Below are positions 1-10,600 of a DNA stretch of 64,000 bases, in pieces. This DNA comes from Fusobacterium sp. FSA-380-WT-3A (lineage in GTDB: Bacteria > Fusobacteriota > Fusobacteriia > Fusobacteriales > Fusobacteriaceae). Both the position numbers and the translations under genes were made by a program. The stretch is taken from contig NZ_JABAFQ010000003.1 in NCBI RefSeq assembly GCF_012843705.1, forward strand, positions 105,000-168,999, read 5' to 3'. The stretch's first letter is position 1. The number at the start of each line of letters is the position of its first letter. The notes under the pieces were generated by a model. It was given only the letters and a program-made list of their open reading frames with translations. It made no database searches and was not told the origin of the DNA.

Positions 1-1466
1 CCAGTAAATAAGTTAGTATTTAGATATTTGTCAGTTGGTAAATCTTTAAAAGCTATTTCTCCATTAGAAATCTTTTCAGCTTGCTCTTGAACTTCTTTTA
101 ACTTAGCATCAATAGTTTCTTGAGAAATTTCATTTTTTACTAAAATATGGCTAGCTTTTACCTTATCTCCATCTTTTTCCTCTACATAAATAATATGAGA
201 ACCAAAAACTGTATTAACTACTTCTGGATATATCTTTCCAACTTCTCCTTTGAAAGCAGCTTCAGAAAATTCAGGTACCATTTGGTCTTTTGTAAACCAT
301 CCTAGTTCTCCACCATTTACTGAACTTGGACAACTAGATTTTTCTTTCGCAATACTTGCAAAATTTTCTGGAGTTACAGTAGTTAATATATCTTTGGCTA
401 TTTTTTCTGAGTTTGCTTTATCCAAATCAGAAGGCTCTATTTTTATAAAAGAGATATAAGCATCAACTGATGGATGTATATCATATCTCATTCTATTTTT
501 TTCAAAATAACTATTTAAATCTTCTGATGTAGGATTTATTTTATTTTCTATAGCACTATAAATACCATCATAAGCTTCTTTTACTTGTAAAGAAATAGGT
601 AATCCCTCTTCTAATTTAACTTGATATTCTTCTGCTTTTTTCAAGATTTTTACTTGTGTATCTATAAATCTATCTGTTTCTTCTAAAGCCTTATCTTTAG
701 GAAGTCCATTACTAATAAATGTAATATATATTTTACTATAATCTACATTGGTAAAAGTAATTCCATCTTTTTCTACTTTTACTTTCTCTAAATAATTTGT
801 AAATTGAGGGTCAACTTCTGTAACAACCATTTTTTCTTTTAATTTTGCAATCTCTTTTTGATAAGCTTCTCCTGCTTTTTCTTCTATTAAATATCCTTTT
901 ATCTGGTCTTTACTTTCTTCTAATGAAAGTCCTTGTAACATTGTAAATTTATTTTCCTCATAAAACTCATTTATTTCTTCATCTGTTACACTAACACTAG
1001 CACCTATTGTCTCCCTAAGTTTTATACTTTTCATACTTCTTTCTAATTCTTTCTTTAAAGAAGCCTTTGTATAACCTTGGGCTGTTAACATTCTTCTAAA
1101 TTGTTCTTTATCTTTAAAATTAGATTCTAAGTTGTTATATTCATTATTAATATCTTTAGATGAGATTTTTATCTTTAAATTATCAGCCATCTCTTGAACA
1201 AGTTCATTTTCAATTACTTGGTCTAGAGCTAATGTTCCAACTATATCTTCATCAATCTCATTTCTAAAGTTGTTTGATATCATATTTTTACTTCTTAATA
1301 CATCTTCTATTTTTATTTTATTTCCATTTATTTTTAAAGCATAATTTTTAGTTGAAGAATATGTCATATGATTTATAATGTATAATGCCAATGAAGAAAC
1401 AACAAAAGCTACTGTGATAATTATAGTTATAACTTTCATTTGTTTTCTAAATTTTCTAATAGCCAT
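1..1466 (-). CDS. PpiD/SurA-like periplasmic peptidyl-prolyl isomerase (3' end outside window)
   Basis: Reads from an ATG at 1466, preceded by AGAAAGGA, to the left window edge, so the C-terminus is missing; 488 codons are visible. A short basic N-terminus is followed by one hydrophobic segment at about residues 11-31, an uncleaved anchor as in PpiD. A SurA-N/trigger-factor-like helical region follows. A parvulin (PPIC) domain shows the signature GGELGWFTKDQMVPEFSEAA, and a second one seems to begin at KASHILVKNE near the edge. By family it is a membrane-anchored chaperone/prolyl isomerase for outer-membrane proteins. It lies 27 bp after the NtrC-type activator gene and is probably co-transcribed with it. 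Family call is firm; PpiD versus PrsA/SurA naming is not. Confidence 0.85.
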   Translation of the reverse strand, partial: MAIRKFRKQMKVITIIITVAFVVSSLALYIINHMTYSSTKNYALKINGNKIKIEDVLRSKNMISNNFRNEIDEDIVGTLALDQVIENELVQEMADNLKIKISSKDINNEYNNLESNFKDKEQFRRMLTAQGYTKASLKKELERSMKSIKLRETIGASVSVTDEEINEFYEENKFTMLQGLSLEESKDQIKGYLIEEKAGEAYQKEIAKLKEKMVVTEVDPQFTNYLEKVKVEKDGITFTNVDYSKIYITFISNGLPKDKALEETDRFIDTQVKILKKAEEYQVKLEEGLPISLQVKEAYDGIYSAIENKINPTSEDLNSYFEKNRMRYDIHPSVDAYISFIKIEPSDLDKANSEKIAKDILTTVTPENFASIAKEKSSCPSSVNGGELGWFTKDQMVPEFSEAAFKGEVGKIYPEVVNTVFGSHIIYVEEKDGDKVKASHILVKNEISQETIDAKLKEVQEQAEKISNGEIAFKDLPTDKYLNTNLFT

Positions 1467-1493
1467 GATATTTTAGTCCTTTCTTTCTGTTTT

Positions 1494-2879
1494 TTATTTA
1501 TCATCTAATTTATATTTTCTGATTTTTTCATATAAAGTTGTTCTTCCTATTCCTAAAATTTTAGCTGTTTCTTGTTTATTCCATCTAGTTCTTTGTAATG
1601 CCATAGCAATAACAACTCTTTCAACATCGTCAAGACTAAATATTTCTTTTTCTAATATCTCTTTTAATGGCCCAATTCCTGAAACAGTTTTATTTTCTAC
1701 TGTATCAGATTTCATTTTTATTTCAAGAGGAAGATTTTCAATATCAATTATTCTTTCATCAGATAAGATTATCATTCTTTCTAACATATTTCTTAACTCT
1801 CTAATATTTCCAGGGAAAGCATATTCTAATAAATATTTCATTACTTCTCCTGAAAGTACAGGAATTGGTTTATTTAAATCTTTAGAAATTCCTGTTAAGA
1901 AATAGTTTGCTAATAGTGGTATATCTTCTCTTCTATCTCTCAAAGGTGGAACTTCTATTTTAAATCCATTTAATCTGTGATATAAATCTTTTCTAAATTT
2001 TCCTTTTTCTATTTCATCTCTTAAGTCTTTATCTGTAGAAACTATAAATCTTACATCAGCTCTTTTAGCTCTAGTTCCTCCAACTTTTCTATATTCTCCA
2101 TATTCAATAACCTTTAAAATTCTTGATTGAATTTTTATATCTATTCCAGCTATTTCATCTATAAATAAAGTTCCCCCATCAATTTCTTCTAAGATACCTT
2201 TTTTGCTAGATATAGCTCCTGGAAAAGCTCCTCTTTCATATCCAAATAATTCTCTTTCTAATACTTCACTTGTCATTGTTCCACAGTTTAAAGTATAGAA
2301 ATCTTTTCTTCTTCTATCACTTTTTCTATAAATTTCTCTAGCAACTAAAGTTTTTCCAACTCCAGCTTCTCCTGTAATTAATATAGGTAAATCTGTTGTT
2401 GCCATTTTTTCTACTTTTGCTTTTACCTCTTTAATTTTTATAGATTGTCCTATGATTTCTCTTTGTTCTTCTAATTCTGCAACTTTCTCTTTTAATTTTT
2501 TATATTTTTTTATATTTTCTATGTTAACTAAAGCAGGTTTTACAAGTTTAACTATTTCTTCTCCATTTACAGGTTTTAAAGCATAACTATAAATTCCAGC
2601 TTTTTCTAATTCATCTAAAATTTCATCTGTTTCTTCATCTATAAGCCCAATTGTTACAAATTCTTTTCCTAATCCATTTAATTTTTTCTTCGCATCAATA
2701 AAATTAAACCATGTTAAATATTGGTCTAATATTACTACATCAAAATCACTTTCTCTTAACATATCTAGTCCATCAAGTAAGTTATTGAAAGTTATAACTT
2801 CATAATATTTAACTAATTCTTTTCTAATTTCTTTTAAAACTTCTTTTCTTTCAGATATTGCTAATACTGATTTTTTCAT
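1494..2879 (-). CDS. NtrC-family AAA+ transcriptional activator with degenerate receiver domain
   Basis: 461 residues, ATG at 2879 with an ideal AGGAGGT site. Domains in order: receiver-like domain (about 1-115), a charged coiled-coil linker (121-142), AAA+ sigma-54-activator domain (about 143-380) and a Fis-type helix-turn-helix (about 428-460, ending RTTLYEKIRKYKL). The receiver keeps Asp52 and Lys102-Pro103 but has Ser9-Glu10 in place of the usual acidic pair and no clear switch Thr/Ser. Walker A is GEAGVGKT at 170-177 and Walker B GGTLFIDE at 235-242. The sigma-54 contact loop reads GAFPGA at 217-222 instead of GAFTGA. It therefore looks like an enhancer-binding activator with altered input and altered sigma contact. 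The adjacent rseP and PpiD-like genes suggest an envelope role, which is inference. Confidence 0.88.
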   Translation of the reverse strand: MKKSVLAISERKEVLKEIRKELVKYYEVITFNNLLDGLDMLRESDFDVVILDQYLTWFNFIDAKKKLNGLGKEFVTIGLIDEETDEILDELEKAGIYSYALKPVNGEEIVKLVKPALVNIENIKKYKKLKEKVAELEEQREIIGQSIKIKEVKAKVEKMATTDLPILITGEAGVGKTLVAREIYRKSDRRRKDFYTLNCGTMTSEVLERELFGYERGAFPGAISSKKGILEEIDGGTLFIDEIAGIDIKIQSRILKVIEYGEYRKVGGTRAKRADVRFIVSTDKDLRDEIEKGKFRKDLYHRLNGFKIEVPPLRDRREDIPLLANYFLTGISKDLNKPIPVLSGEVMKYLLEYAFPGNIRELRNMLERMIILSDERIIDIENLPLEIKMKSDTVENKTVSGIGPLKEILEKEIFSLDDVERVVIAMALQRTRWNKQETAKILGIGRTTLYEKIRKYKLDDK

Positions 2880-2950
2880 TACTACCTCCTAGTTTTTTAT
2901 ATAATATCCTTAAAAAATATTTACGAACTATTTTAAAACTTTATATATGT

Positions 2951-2979
2951 ATTATAATAGTTTTTTTGTATTTTTTCAA
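2951..2979 (-). promoter_or_regulatory. Sigma-70 type promoter for the activator/PpiD-like pair
   Basis: On the minus strand TTGAAA (2979-2974) and TATAAT (2956-2951) are separated by exactly 17 bp. They lie in the 170-bp gap between the rseP stop and the activator start. This would let the downstream pair be expressed independently of the uppS-rseP operon. Confidence 0.7.
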
Positions 2980-3049
2980 GACTTTTTTATTTTTTTATCC
3001 TTTTATTAATTTTTTTGTTTATTTTATAAACTTGTATTTTTTATCTCTC

Positions 3050-4069
3050 TTATTTTATTAAATTCACAAAATCATTAGCTGTTATAAATATAATCAGCAT
3101 AAATATAATGATAATCCCTCCATAATGTATTTTCTCTTCTAATTTTTTATTTACTTTTATTTTTAACATTTCCAACATAACAAATATTAATCTTCCACCA
3201 TCAAGAGCTGGAAATGGTAATAAATTAAAAATTCCAATGTTTATAGATAAAACAGCTACTAACCATAATAAAGTCCCTATTCCTAAGCTGCTAGCTTCAC
3301 CAACTATATTTATTATTCCAATAGGTCCACTTATTTCCTGTCTTTTAACCTCTCCACTAACTATCATTTTTAAACTATCCAATATATTTACAAATATATC
3401 TCCAAAACCTTTTAATGCTAGTTTTAAACTTTCTCCTATTCCATATTTTTCTATATAATATTTAGGAGAAATTCCTAAATAATATTTATTATTTTCCTTA
3501 TTTTTAGTTAATTTTGTAACTAACTGTTTTTTCTCTCCATCTCTTTCAATTAAAATATTTTTTTCCAAATCTTTTGAGTTATCCAAAGAGTTTATAGTTT
3601 CTTTTATATCCCACCAAGAATTTATCTTTTTACCCTCTATCTCTAATATTAAATCTCCCTTTTTTAAAGGAGTATTTTTTTCTGATATAACTTTTCCTAC
3701 AACAGGTCTTTCGTCTATTTTAACCTCTCCACTTGTGTATATCATTCCAAATAATATTGTATAAGCTAGTAAAAAATTCATAAAAACTCCAGCAATCAAA
3801 ACTATAAACCTTTGATAAGCTGGTCTTGAATTAAATCCATCTTCAGTTTTATCTTCTAAGTCCATACCCTTAATATTTACATACCCACCTATTGGAATTA
3901 CTCTAAAAGAGTATTTAATTTTCATTCCATCATAAGTATATACTTCTGTTCCCATTCCTACAGAAAATTCTTCCACAGGGATTTTAAATAATCTAGCACT
4001 TAAAAAATGTCCTAACTCATGTATTAAGATAATAACACCTAAAACGAGCAAGGAAATTAAAATTTTCAT
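3050..4069 (-). CDS. rseP: RIP metalloprotease RseP (site-2 protease)
   Basis: Membrane zinc protease that cleaves transmembrane substrates such as anti-sigma factors and signal-peptide remnants. HELGH sits at residues 17-21 inside the first membrane segment. The second metal-ligand motif NLLPFPALDGG ends at about 292 with the conserved Asp near 290. A single PDZ domain lies between (about 110-200, KGDLILEIEGKKI). At 339 residues it matches the one-PDZ forms rather than the 450-residue E. coli protein. Its ATG overlaps the end of tmk by one base. It is the last gene of the uppS-cdsA-dxr-tmk-rseP run, an order common around cdsA/dxr in many bacteria. Confidence 0.95.
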   Translation of the reverse strand: MKILISLLVLGVIILIHELGHFLSARLFKIPVEEFSVGMGTEVYTYDGMKIKYSFRVIPIGGYVNIKGMDLEDKTEDGFNSRPAYQRFIVLIAGVFMNFLLAYTILFGMIYTSGEVKIDERPVVGKVISEKNTPLKKGDLILEIEGKKINSWWDIKETINSLDNSKDLEKNILIERDGEKKQLVTKLTKNKENNKYYLGISPKYYIEKYGIGESLKLALKGFGDIFVNILDSLKMIVSGEVKRQEISGPIGIINIVGEASSLGIGTLLWLVAVLSINIGIFNLLPFPALDGGRLIFVMLEMLKIKVNKKLEEKIHYGGIIIIFMLIIFITANDFVNLIK

Positions 4070-4749
4070 TATTTTTCCTCCAATTTAATTTTTACAATAT
4101 TATATATCTCTTCTGATATTTCATCTATTGTTTTTAATCTTCCATTTTCTACACAGTTTACTTCTGTCCAACCTTGAGTTTTTGCAACTTCACAGGCATT
4201 TTCATAGGATTTTCTCATATATTCCTCATCTCTTTCATGAATATCTTTTTTATCTTCTCCTGTGATTTTATTTTTTCTATTAGCCATCAAAATTTTAGCA
4301 AACTCAAGTGGCATATTTATGAAAATTACTAAATCAGCTCTAGGTATTCCAATTTTTTCAAATTCTAAATCCTCTAACCAATCAATATATTTTCTTTTCT
4401 CCTCTTGTGTTTCTAATTTTGAAGCCTGATGAATTATATTTGATTGAACATATCTATCTGTAACTATCACTCCATCATTATTGTAAAATTCTTCCCAATC
4501 CTTTTTAAATGAAGCATATCTATCAATAGCAAACATAGTAGAAATTGGATATGGATTAACTTTTAATGGAGTTTCTCCAAACTCTCCAGCTAAATACATT
4601 TTTACAGGAGCACAAGCTGGACTATCGTAGTTTGGAAAAGTTATTTTCTTTACATTTAATTTATCCAATAATAATTTTTCAAAAAGTCTATTTGTTTGTG
4701 TTTCTTTTCCACTAGAATCTGTACCTTCAATGACTATTATTTTTCCCAT
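4069..4749 (-). CDS. tmk: Thymidylate kinase (dTMP kinase family)
   Basis: 226 residues. Phosphorylates dTMP to dTDP. The P-loop is GTDSSGKET at residues 9-17. The Asp-Arg motif is TDRYVQSN, and a Lys/Arg-rich lid follows at NRKNKITGEDKK. The P-loop is of the DSSGKETQ type found in clostridial and fusobacterial kinases and differs from the E. coli form, so a broader deoxynucleoside monophosphate kinase activity cannot be excluded. It lies 9 bp downstream of dxr and overlaps rseP by one base, inside the lipid-precursor operon. Whether it is the only dTMP kinase in the genome cannot be seen here. Confidence 0.88.
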   Translation of the reverse strand: MGKIIVIEGTDSSGKETQTNRLFEKLLLDKLNVKKITFPNYDSPACAPVKMYLAGEFGETPLKVNPYPISTMFAIDRYASFKKDWEEFYNNDGVIVTDRYVQSNIIHQASKLETQEEKRKYIDWLEDLEFEKIGIPRADLVIFINMPLEFAKILMANRKNKITGEDKKDIHERDEEYMRKSYENACEVAKTQGWTEVNCVENGRLKTIDEISEEIYNIVKIKLEEK

Positions 4750-4758
4750 AGCTCTCCC

Positions 4759-5916
4759 CTAAATAATCTCTTTATAATTTTTATATATCCACTCTCTTGT
4801 TTCTCTATCTACTTTTAAAATAGAATCTAAATCATCTATCTCTACTAAGGAGTGATTATCCATTGCTTTTTCTATAATTTTATAAATATCTAAAAATTTT
4901 ATTTTTTTCTTTAAAAATAAATCTACTGAAACTTCATTGGCAGCATTTAAAACTGTTGGCATTGACTTTCCAATTTTTCCAGCTTTATAAGCTAAATCTA
5001 AACCTTTGAAAACTTTTCTATCTGGTTCTTCAAAAGTTAAATTTCCTACTTTTAATAAATCTAAGGCCTCTAAACAACTATTTTCTATCCTATCTGGATA
5101 AGTAAAAGCTAGTTGTATTGGAAGTTTCATGTCAGTAACACCTAATTGAGCTATAACTGCATTATCTTGAAATTCAACAAGAGAATGAATTATACTTTGA
5201 GGATGAATTACAACTTTTATTTTATCATAGTCTACATTAAATAGATGATGAGCTTCTATGACTTCTAATCCTTTATTTACAAGGGATGAAGAGTCTACTG
5301 TAATTTTTTTTCCCATAGACCAATTTGGATGTTTTAAAGCTTCTTCAACAGTAACATCTCTTAATTCTACCTTTTTTTTCCCTCTAAAAGTTCCACCACT
5401 TGCTGTTAAAATAATATTTTTCACTTGAGATTTTTTTCCAGCAAGTAATGATTGAAATATTGCTGAATGTTCACTATCTACAGGAATTATTTCAGACTTA
5501 GGATTTTCTCTTAAAAGTTTGTTTATATAATCTCCACCAGCTACCATTGTTTCTTTATTAGCTAGTGCTATTCTCTTTCCTAACTTTATTGCTTCTGATG
5601 TAGCCTCAATCCCAATAGCTCCTATTACAGATACTAAAATTATATCTGTTTCCTCTAGTTGACCTAATTTTTTTAATCCTTCTCTACCAACATATACTTC
5701 TACTTCTGGAAATTCAGCCTTTATTTTTTCTTTTCCCTCTTCTGTTCCTATGGAAACATATTTAGGATTAAATTCTCTTATTTGCTCAATTATTAATTTA
5801 TAATTTGAATGTCCACTTAAAGCTATTACATTAAATTCATCTCTTTTATGTTTAATAATTTCTAAAGCATTAGTTCCTATACTTCCTGTTGACCCCAATA
5901 TTGTTATATTTTTCAT
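4759..5916 (-). CDS. dxr: 1-deoxy-D-xylulose 5-phosphate reductoisomerase
   Basis: 385 residues, the usual family length. Converts DXP to methylerythritol 4-phosphate with NADPH, the committed step of MEP-pathway isoprenoid synthesis. The NADPH-binding start is GSTGSIG at residues 8-14. [11 protein letters not shown], the metal-binding [11 protein letters not shown] and the substrate loop [20 protein letters not shown] are all intact. It sits 16 bp downstream of cdsA. Together with uppS in the same operon it links isoprenoid precursor supply to undecaprenyl phosphate for wall synthesis. Confidence 0.97.
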   Translation of the reverse strand: MKNITILGSTGSIGTNALEIIKHKRDEFNVIALSGHSNYKLIIEQIREFNPKYVSIGTEEGKEKIKAEFPEVEVYVGREGLKKLGQLEETDIILVSVIGAIGIEATSEAIKLGKRIALANKETMVAGGDYINKLLRENPKSEIIPVDSEHSAIFQSLLAGKKSQVKNIILTASGGTFRGKKKVELRDVTVEEALKHPNWSMGKKITVDSSSLVNKGLEVIEAHHLFNVDYDKIKVVIHPQSIIHSLVEFQDNAVIAQLGVTDMKLPIQLAFTYPDRIENSCLEALDLLKVGNLTFEEPDRKVFKGLDLAYKAGKIGKSMPTVLNAANEVSVDLFLKKKIKFLDIYKIIEKAMDNHSLVEIDDLDSILKVDRETREWIYKNYKEII

Positions 5917-5932
5917 AACTTACTCTACCTCA

Positions 5933-6730
5933 TTATTCAAATATTTTTAATATATAATATGCCATTGGAATAACGAAAATCATACTATCAAATCTATCAA
6001 GTATCCCTCCATGTTCTCCTAAAATTCTACTTGAATCTTTTGTTTTAAACTCTCTTTTAAACATTGATTCAGCTAAATCTCCAATCTGTGCTGTTATACT
6101 TACTATTAACCCTAACCAAACTATTGCAACATTATTATCTGATAAATGAAATATTTTATTAATTATAAATAAACTAAGAATTGTAAAAACAATTCCTCCA
6201 ATAGCTCCCTCTTTTGATTTTTTAGGGCTAATTATTGAAAATCCTTCTTTAAAGAATTTTCTTCCAATACTCATACCAACAAAATATGCTGCTGTATCAC
6301 ATACCCATACCATAATTTGAACTGCTATAAGCCATTTTCCACCATTCTCAAGACCTTGAAACATTATAATATGTCCAAACATCAATCCAACATAAATTAT
6401 TCCTAATAAACTTGTACCAACATCTCTAGCTGTATTTTCTATTTGATTTTTAACAACTCTTACACCTAACATTAAAACTAATGATAAAATTATCAGTCCA
6501 AAAGTTTCTTCAAGTCCTACAAAATACATAACATTTGGTATTAATACTCCTGTTAATATACCTAACTTTTTATAAGGTTTTATTTCCACAACCTCTGACA
6601 TTTTATAAAATTCATGTAAAGCTATTCCTATTATTATACTAGCAAGTAGTAATAAATAAATATCTCCTTTTAAGTATATAAACATTAATACAGGAATACC
6701 TACTAAGGCTATTAATATTCTATTCAGCAT
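5933..6730 (-). CDS. cdsA: Phosphatidate cytidylyltransferase (CDP-diacylglycerol synthase)
   Basis: 265 residues with about seven or eight hydrophobic membrane segments. Makes CDP-diacylglycerol from phosphatidate and CTP, the branch point of phospholipid synthesis. The family signature is complete near the C-terminus: S-x-F-K-R, then K-D-S-S-R-I-L-G, then HGGILDRFDS. Its start overlaps the uppS stop by 11 bp, implying translational coupling. Second gene of the operon. Confidence 0.95.
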   Translation of the reverse strand: MLNRILIALVGIPVLMFIYLKGDIYLLLLASIIIGIALHEFYKMSEVVEIKPYKKLGILTGVLIPNVMYFVGLEETFGLIILSLVLMLGVRVVKNQIENTARDVGTSLLGIIYVGLMFGHIIMFQGLENGGKWLIAVQIMVWVCDTAAYFVGMSIGRKFFKEGFSIISPKKSKEGAIGGIVFTILSLFIINKIFHLSDNNVAIVWLGLIVSITAQIGDLAESMFKREFKTKDSSRILGEHGGILDRFDSMIFVIPMAYYILKIFE

Positions 6731-7418
6731 CTAATCTTCCTCCAAATCTTCTTTCTCTTTTGTTGTAACTATATATTGCCTTTTCCAATTCTTCTTCATC
6801 AAAATCTGGCCAATAAGTATCTGTTATGTAAAATTCTGAATAAGCTATTTGCCAAAGAAGAAAATTTGAAATTCTAAATTCTCCACTTGTTCTTATAATT
6901 AATTCTGGGTCTGGCAAATCATTGTATAAATATTTTGAAAAATTTTCCTCTGTAATTTCCTCTTGAGAATTTTTTATTTTTTTTATTGCGTCAATTATTT
7001 CAGCTCTTCCTCCATAATTAAAGGCAATATTTAATGTCATTTTATAATCTTTTGAAGTTTCCTCTTGAAGTTTTTCTATAGCATCTAAAAGAGATTCACT
7101 GACTCCCTCTTTTCTTCCTGAAACCATAAATCTTACGTTATTGTCTAATAACATTTTTCTTTCTGAATTTATATATGTTTTAAATAGAGTCATTAAAGCA
7201 CTTACTTCCTCTTGTGACCTTTTCCAATTTTCTGTGGAAAAAGCATAAACTGTTAAATACTCCACTCCTATTCTTCTACAGTGTTCTACAATTTTTCTTA
7301 AGGCTGCTGCTCCAGCTTTATGCCCAAAAACTCTAGGTCTATTTTTACTTTTGGCCCATCTTCCATTACCATCCATTATAATTCCTATATGTTTTGGAAT
7401 ATTTATATTTTTATCCAA
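6720..7418 (-). CDS. uppS: Isoprenyl transferase (undecaprenyl diphosphate synthase)
   Basis: 232 residues. Cis-prenyltransferase that condenses isopentenyl diphosphate to the C55 carrier for peptidoglycan and LPS. The catalytic MDGNGRWA (Asp16) near the N-terminus, VYAFSTENWKR, and the C-terminal RTSGEFRISNFLLWQ plus SEFYITDTYWPDF are all typical. The start codon is TTG at 7418, supported by AGAGGTGG a few bases upstream; no better start lies further out. First gene of the uppS-cdsA-dxr-tmk-rseP operon. The promoter region (7419-7549) is AT-rich and I do not assign boxes. Confidence 0.95.
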   Translation of the reverse strand: MDKNINIPKHIGIIMDGNGRWAKSKNRPRVFGHKAGAAALRKIVEHCRRIGVEYLTVYAFSTENWKRSQEEVSALMTLFKTYINSERKMLLDNNVRFMVSGRKEGVSESLLDAIEKLQEETSKDYKMTLNIAFNYGGRAEIIDAIKKIKNSQEEITEENFSKYLYNDLPDPELIIRTSGEFRISNFLLWQIAYSEFYITDTYWPDFDEEELEKAIYSYNKRERRFGGRLDAE

Positions 7419-7549
7419 TATACCACCTCTCTTATTATTCTAAAATTCTATCATATATTTTGTTTTTTTTCCATACATATTTACATTATATTCTATTTTT
7501 AATCTTGTTATTTTTTTATTTTGTTTAATAATTTATATTTCTTAATAAT

Positions 7550-7577
7550 AAAAGCCCGAGATTTCTCTCGAGCTTTT
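7550..7577 (-). terminator. Intrinsic terminator after the autotransporter gene
   Basis: An 11-bp stem (7550-7560 with 7567-7577) and short loop. Read on the minus strand the single plus-strand mismatch becomes a G-U pair, and a U-rich run follows. It therefore fits the minus-strand autotransporter, which ends 48 bp upstream. Confidence 0.7.
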
Positions 7578-7624
7578 ATCTTTATGAATTATTACATTGA
7601 AACAGCTATTTTAATTGAGTAGCC

Positions 7625-10600
7625 TTATTTTTCATATTTTACTTCTACTCTTCTATTTAATGCTCTTCCCTCTTTTGTTCTGTTGTCTGCTACTGGTCTA
7701 TCTTCTCCATATCCTTTTGTTTCATATTTTAATTTTTCATTTGTTACATTTTTCTTCAACTCTTCTTCTACTGCTTTTACTCTTCTTTCTGATAGACCTT
7801 GATTATATTCTCTTGTTCCTGTCCAGTCTGTATGTCCTTCTAGTTTTAATGTCCCTTTATATTTTTTCTTATTCAATTCTTTTGATATTTTAGCTATCTC
7901 TTCTTTTCCTTCAGGTTTAATTTCTGATTTATCAAAGTCAAATAGATTTGTTAATGAAAAATCTTTTAAACTACTAAATTTATATCTAAATCCTAAATTA
8001 AATTGCCATGAATTATCATCTCTATGACCAAATTGTCTTTCTATATCTGCATATACATATAGATTTTCTGTCATATTCTTAGCTGCTCCTATTCCTACAT
8101 CAAACCAAGTCCCTTTATTTTTGTAATTTCTAAACTCTTCACCTAATGAACCTGTCATATCCACAGCATTTATATCTTGTTCTCCTAAAAATTCATGATT
8201 TACATCTGCTTTCAAGTAAATTGTATTGTCTTTTCCATTATCATTATAGAAATCATGTCCTAATCTAAATCCTACACGACCAATTAAACTATGAATATCA
8301 CTATAATCTACTTTTGTACCTTGATTTGTTGTATAATCTGCATCATCTATATATGTATATTGTAATTGTACTTGTGGTTCAAAGTATGTTTTTTCTGTTA
8401 AATCATATCTCTTTCCAAATTCTGCACTTGCTCCTAAGAATAGATTTCTGAAATCTCCTTCTACTTTAGCTCCAGTTTCTCTTCCATTTATGCTAAAGTT
8501 ACTTGACATTCTTCCTATTCTAAATACATAATCACTATAGAAACCATCATTATATACATTTGTGTCATATAACCATAAAGCTACACGGTCTACATCTGCT
8601 TCTCCTATTATATTTTTATATTCCATAGTTCCTTCTGTATATTCAAGAGCTATTCCTCTATATTCATTTCCTTCTCCATCGTCCATTGGATAAGTTTTAT
8701 CATAACCTATTTGGTACATATTATTACGTAATCTATATTCTTCATCTTCTCCAACTCTATCATTTCTAATTCTTGTCCAAATTCCTTCATTACCATCTAC
8801 AAAACTCATATCTCCTAGACGTTTATTAAGGTTATCCATATATACTGCACTTGCATAGTTAGCTCTTGACATTTCTATAACAGTTTTTCCACCATCATTA
8901 AGGTCTTCTCCTAATCTTGTTAAGTACCAGTTTTGAGAAGCATCAAATTTCTCTTCTTCAAGAGTATTAGTTTCTTCATCAGATAAAGCTACTTCTAAAG
9001 TTGTTAGGGTATTTTCAGTATTAACTTTTTTTCCCGAAACAAGTTTATCTCCTGGTTTTTTATTGCTAGCTTTTTCTCCATTATAAACTATATTTTCTTC
9101 TACAGCTTCATGATTATAATCTTCATAACGTGTTTCAAAAGAAACATCATTAATACCTTTTTCTTTTACTTCATTTACTTTAAATTCTACTTTTCCATGA
9201 GCTTCTTTACTTAAAGTAGCAAAACGTAATTTTTCTCCATAATCTAATTCTAAAATACTGTCTGTTAAATTTACTTTTTGAGTTAATACTTTAGATTGAT
9301 TATCTTGATTTTCTCCTAAAGACATTACTTCAATTCCATTATCTACATCATAAATATATAACATATTTCCTAATGATTTATTATCTGCATTTAATGTTAA
9401 ATTAAAAGTTCCTTCTCCTGATAGATTTTTTATTCTTAAAGCATTTCCATCATGTGTTAAATCGACAACTCCACCACCTTCAGCAAAATTAAGATTAGTT
9501 ATAAAACTTTGTCCTAATACATTCCATGTAGCATTATTTCCTAAATTTATAGTAACCTCTCCATCTGATTCTATATCTTTTGTAAATTTATCATTACGAA
9601 AATCTATTTCTTCTTTTTTAAATTCTTCTATCTCAAAATAATCATCTACCCTTCCAACAAAATATCCTCCATTAGACATATCTAAATGTACTTTTCCACC
9701 ATTTGCTGCAAGAACTTCTCCTACTATCTCTGTACTATTCTCACTATTACTTATTTCTATTACTGAATCTCCTTTTCCTGAAATAATATCTCCTATTAAC
9801 TTAATATTACCATTTCCTATTACTTCTATTTTTCCACCAGATGTTGCCATTAATGCTATATCAGTATTTTTTATAATATTCTTTTCTACATCCTCTTCAG
9901 TTTCTGTATTTTTATTACTATAATAGTCATTTCCTGATATTACTGTTAAATTTCCTGTTACTGTAGATGTAGAATTTGTTCCTTCAGAATATATTCCTAC
10001 ATTATTAATTCTATCTCCGTCTATTCCATCATGTCCTGTATTACTTATTACTGTAGTATTTCCTGTTAATGAAATATTACCACCATTTACTGCTTGAATT
10101 ATTGGTCTTACTAAAAGATTATCTCCTTCATAATCAGATATTAAATAATCATTTCCTTCAAAATAGCTATTTCCATTAAATGTAAAATCAGAATTATTTG
10201 CTGTAACTGCTATATCACTAGAAGTTACTTTCACATCTTTAATTCCATCTAAGTTAAGTTTTGTTTCATTTTCTAATCTTATTCCTTGTGTAACATTAAA
10301 TAATTGACTTACTGTAAAATTCGTTCCTGCTTCTCCTTTAATATCTTTTCCATTTATTTGTTTTCCAGTACTTTTAATGTTAAGAGTATTTCCAGTTAAT
10401 GAAGTATTACCACCTTTAGCATAAATTCCAAATGTATTATTATCTTCTGACATAGAATAAATATTTATATTTCCAGAAGTAGAAAGATTTATTGCTCCGT
10501 TATCTGTATATAAAGATTTTTCTGTAGCTGCTATATAAAAATCTTTTCCTATAGAATTTTCATTATTTTTTACATCAACTACTCCTTTAGAATAAATACC

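Noticed and set aside
2858..3061. Hydrophobic plus-strand open frame between rseP and the activator
   Set aside because: Overlaps the activator's promoter and start on the other strand; Phe/Leu/Tyr from T-rich DNA, no RBS.
7615..7893. Leu-rich open frame on the plus strand inside the autotransporter
   Set aside because: Shadow of the minus-strand OmpA domain; repetitive Leu/Phe composition from AT-rich antisense codons.
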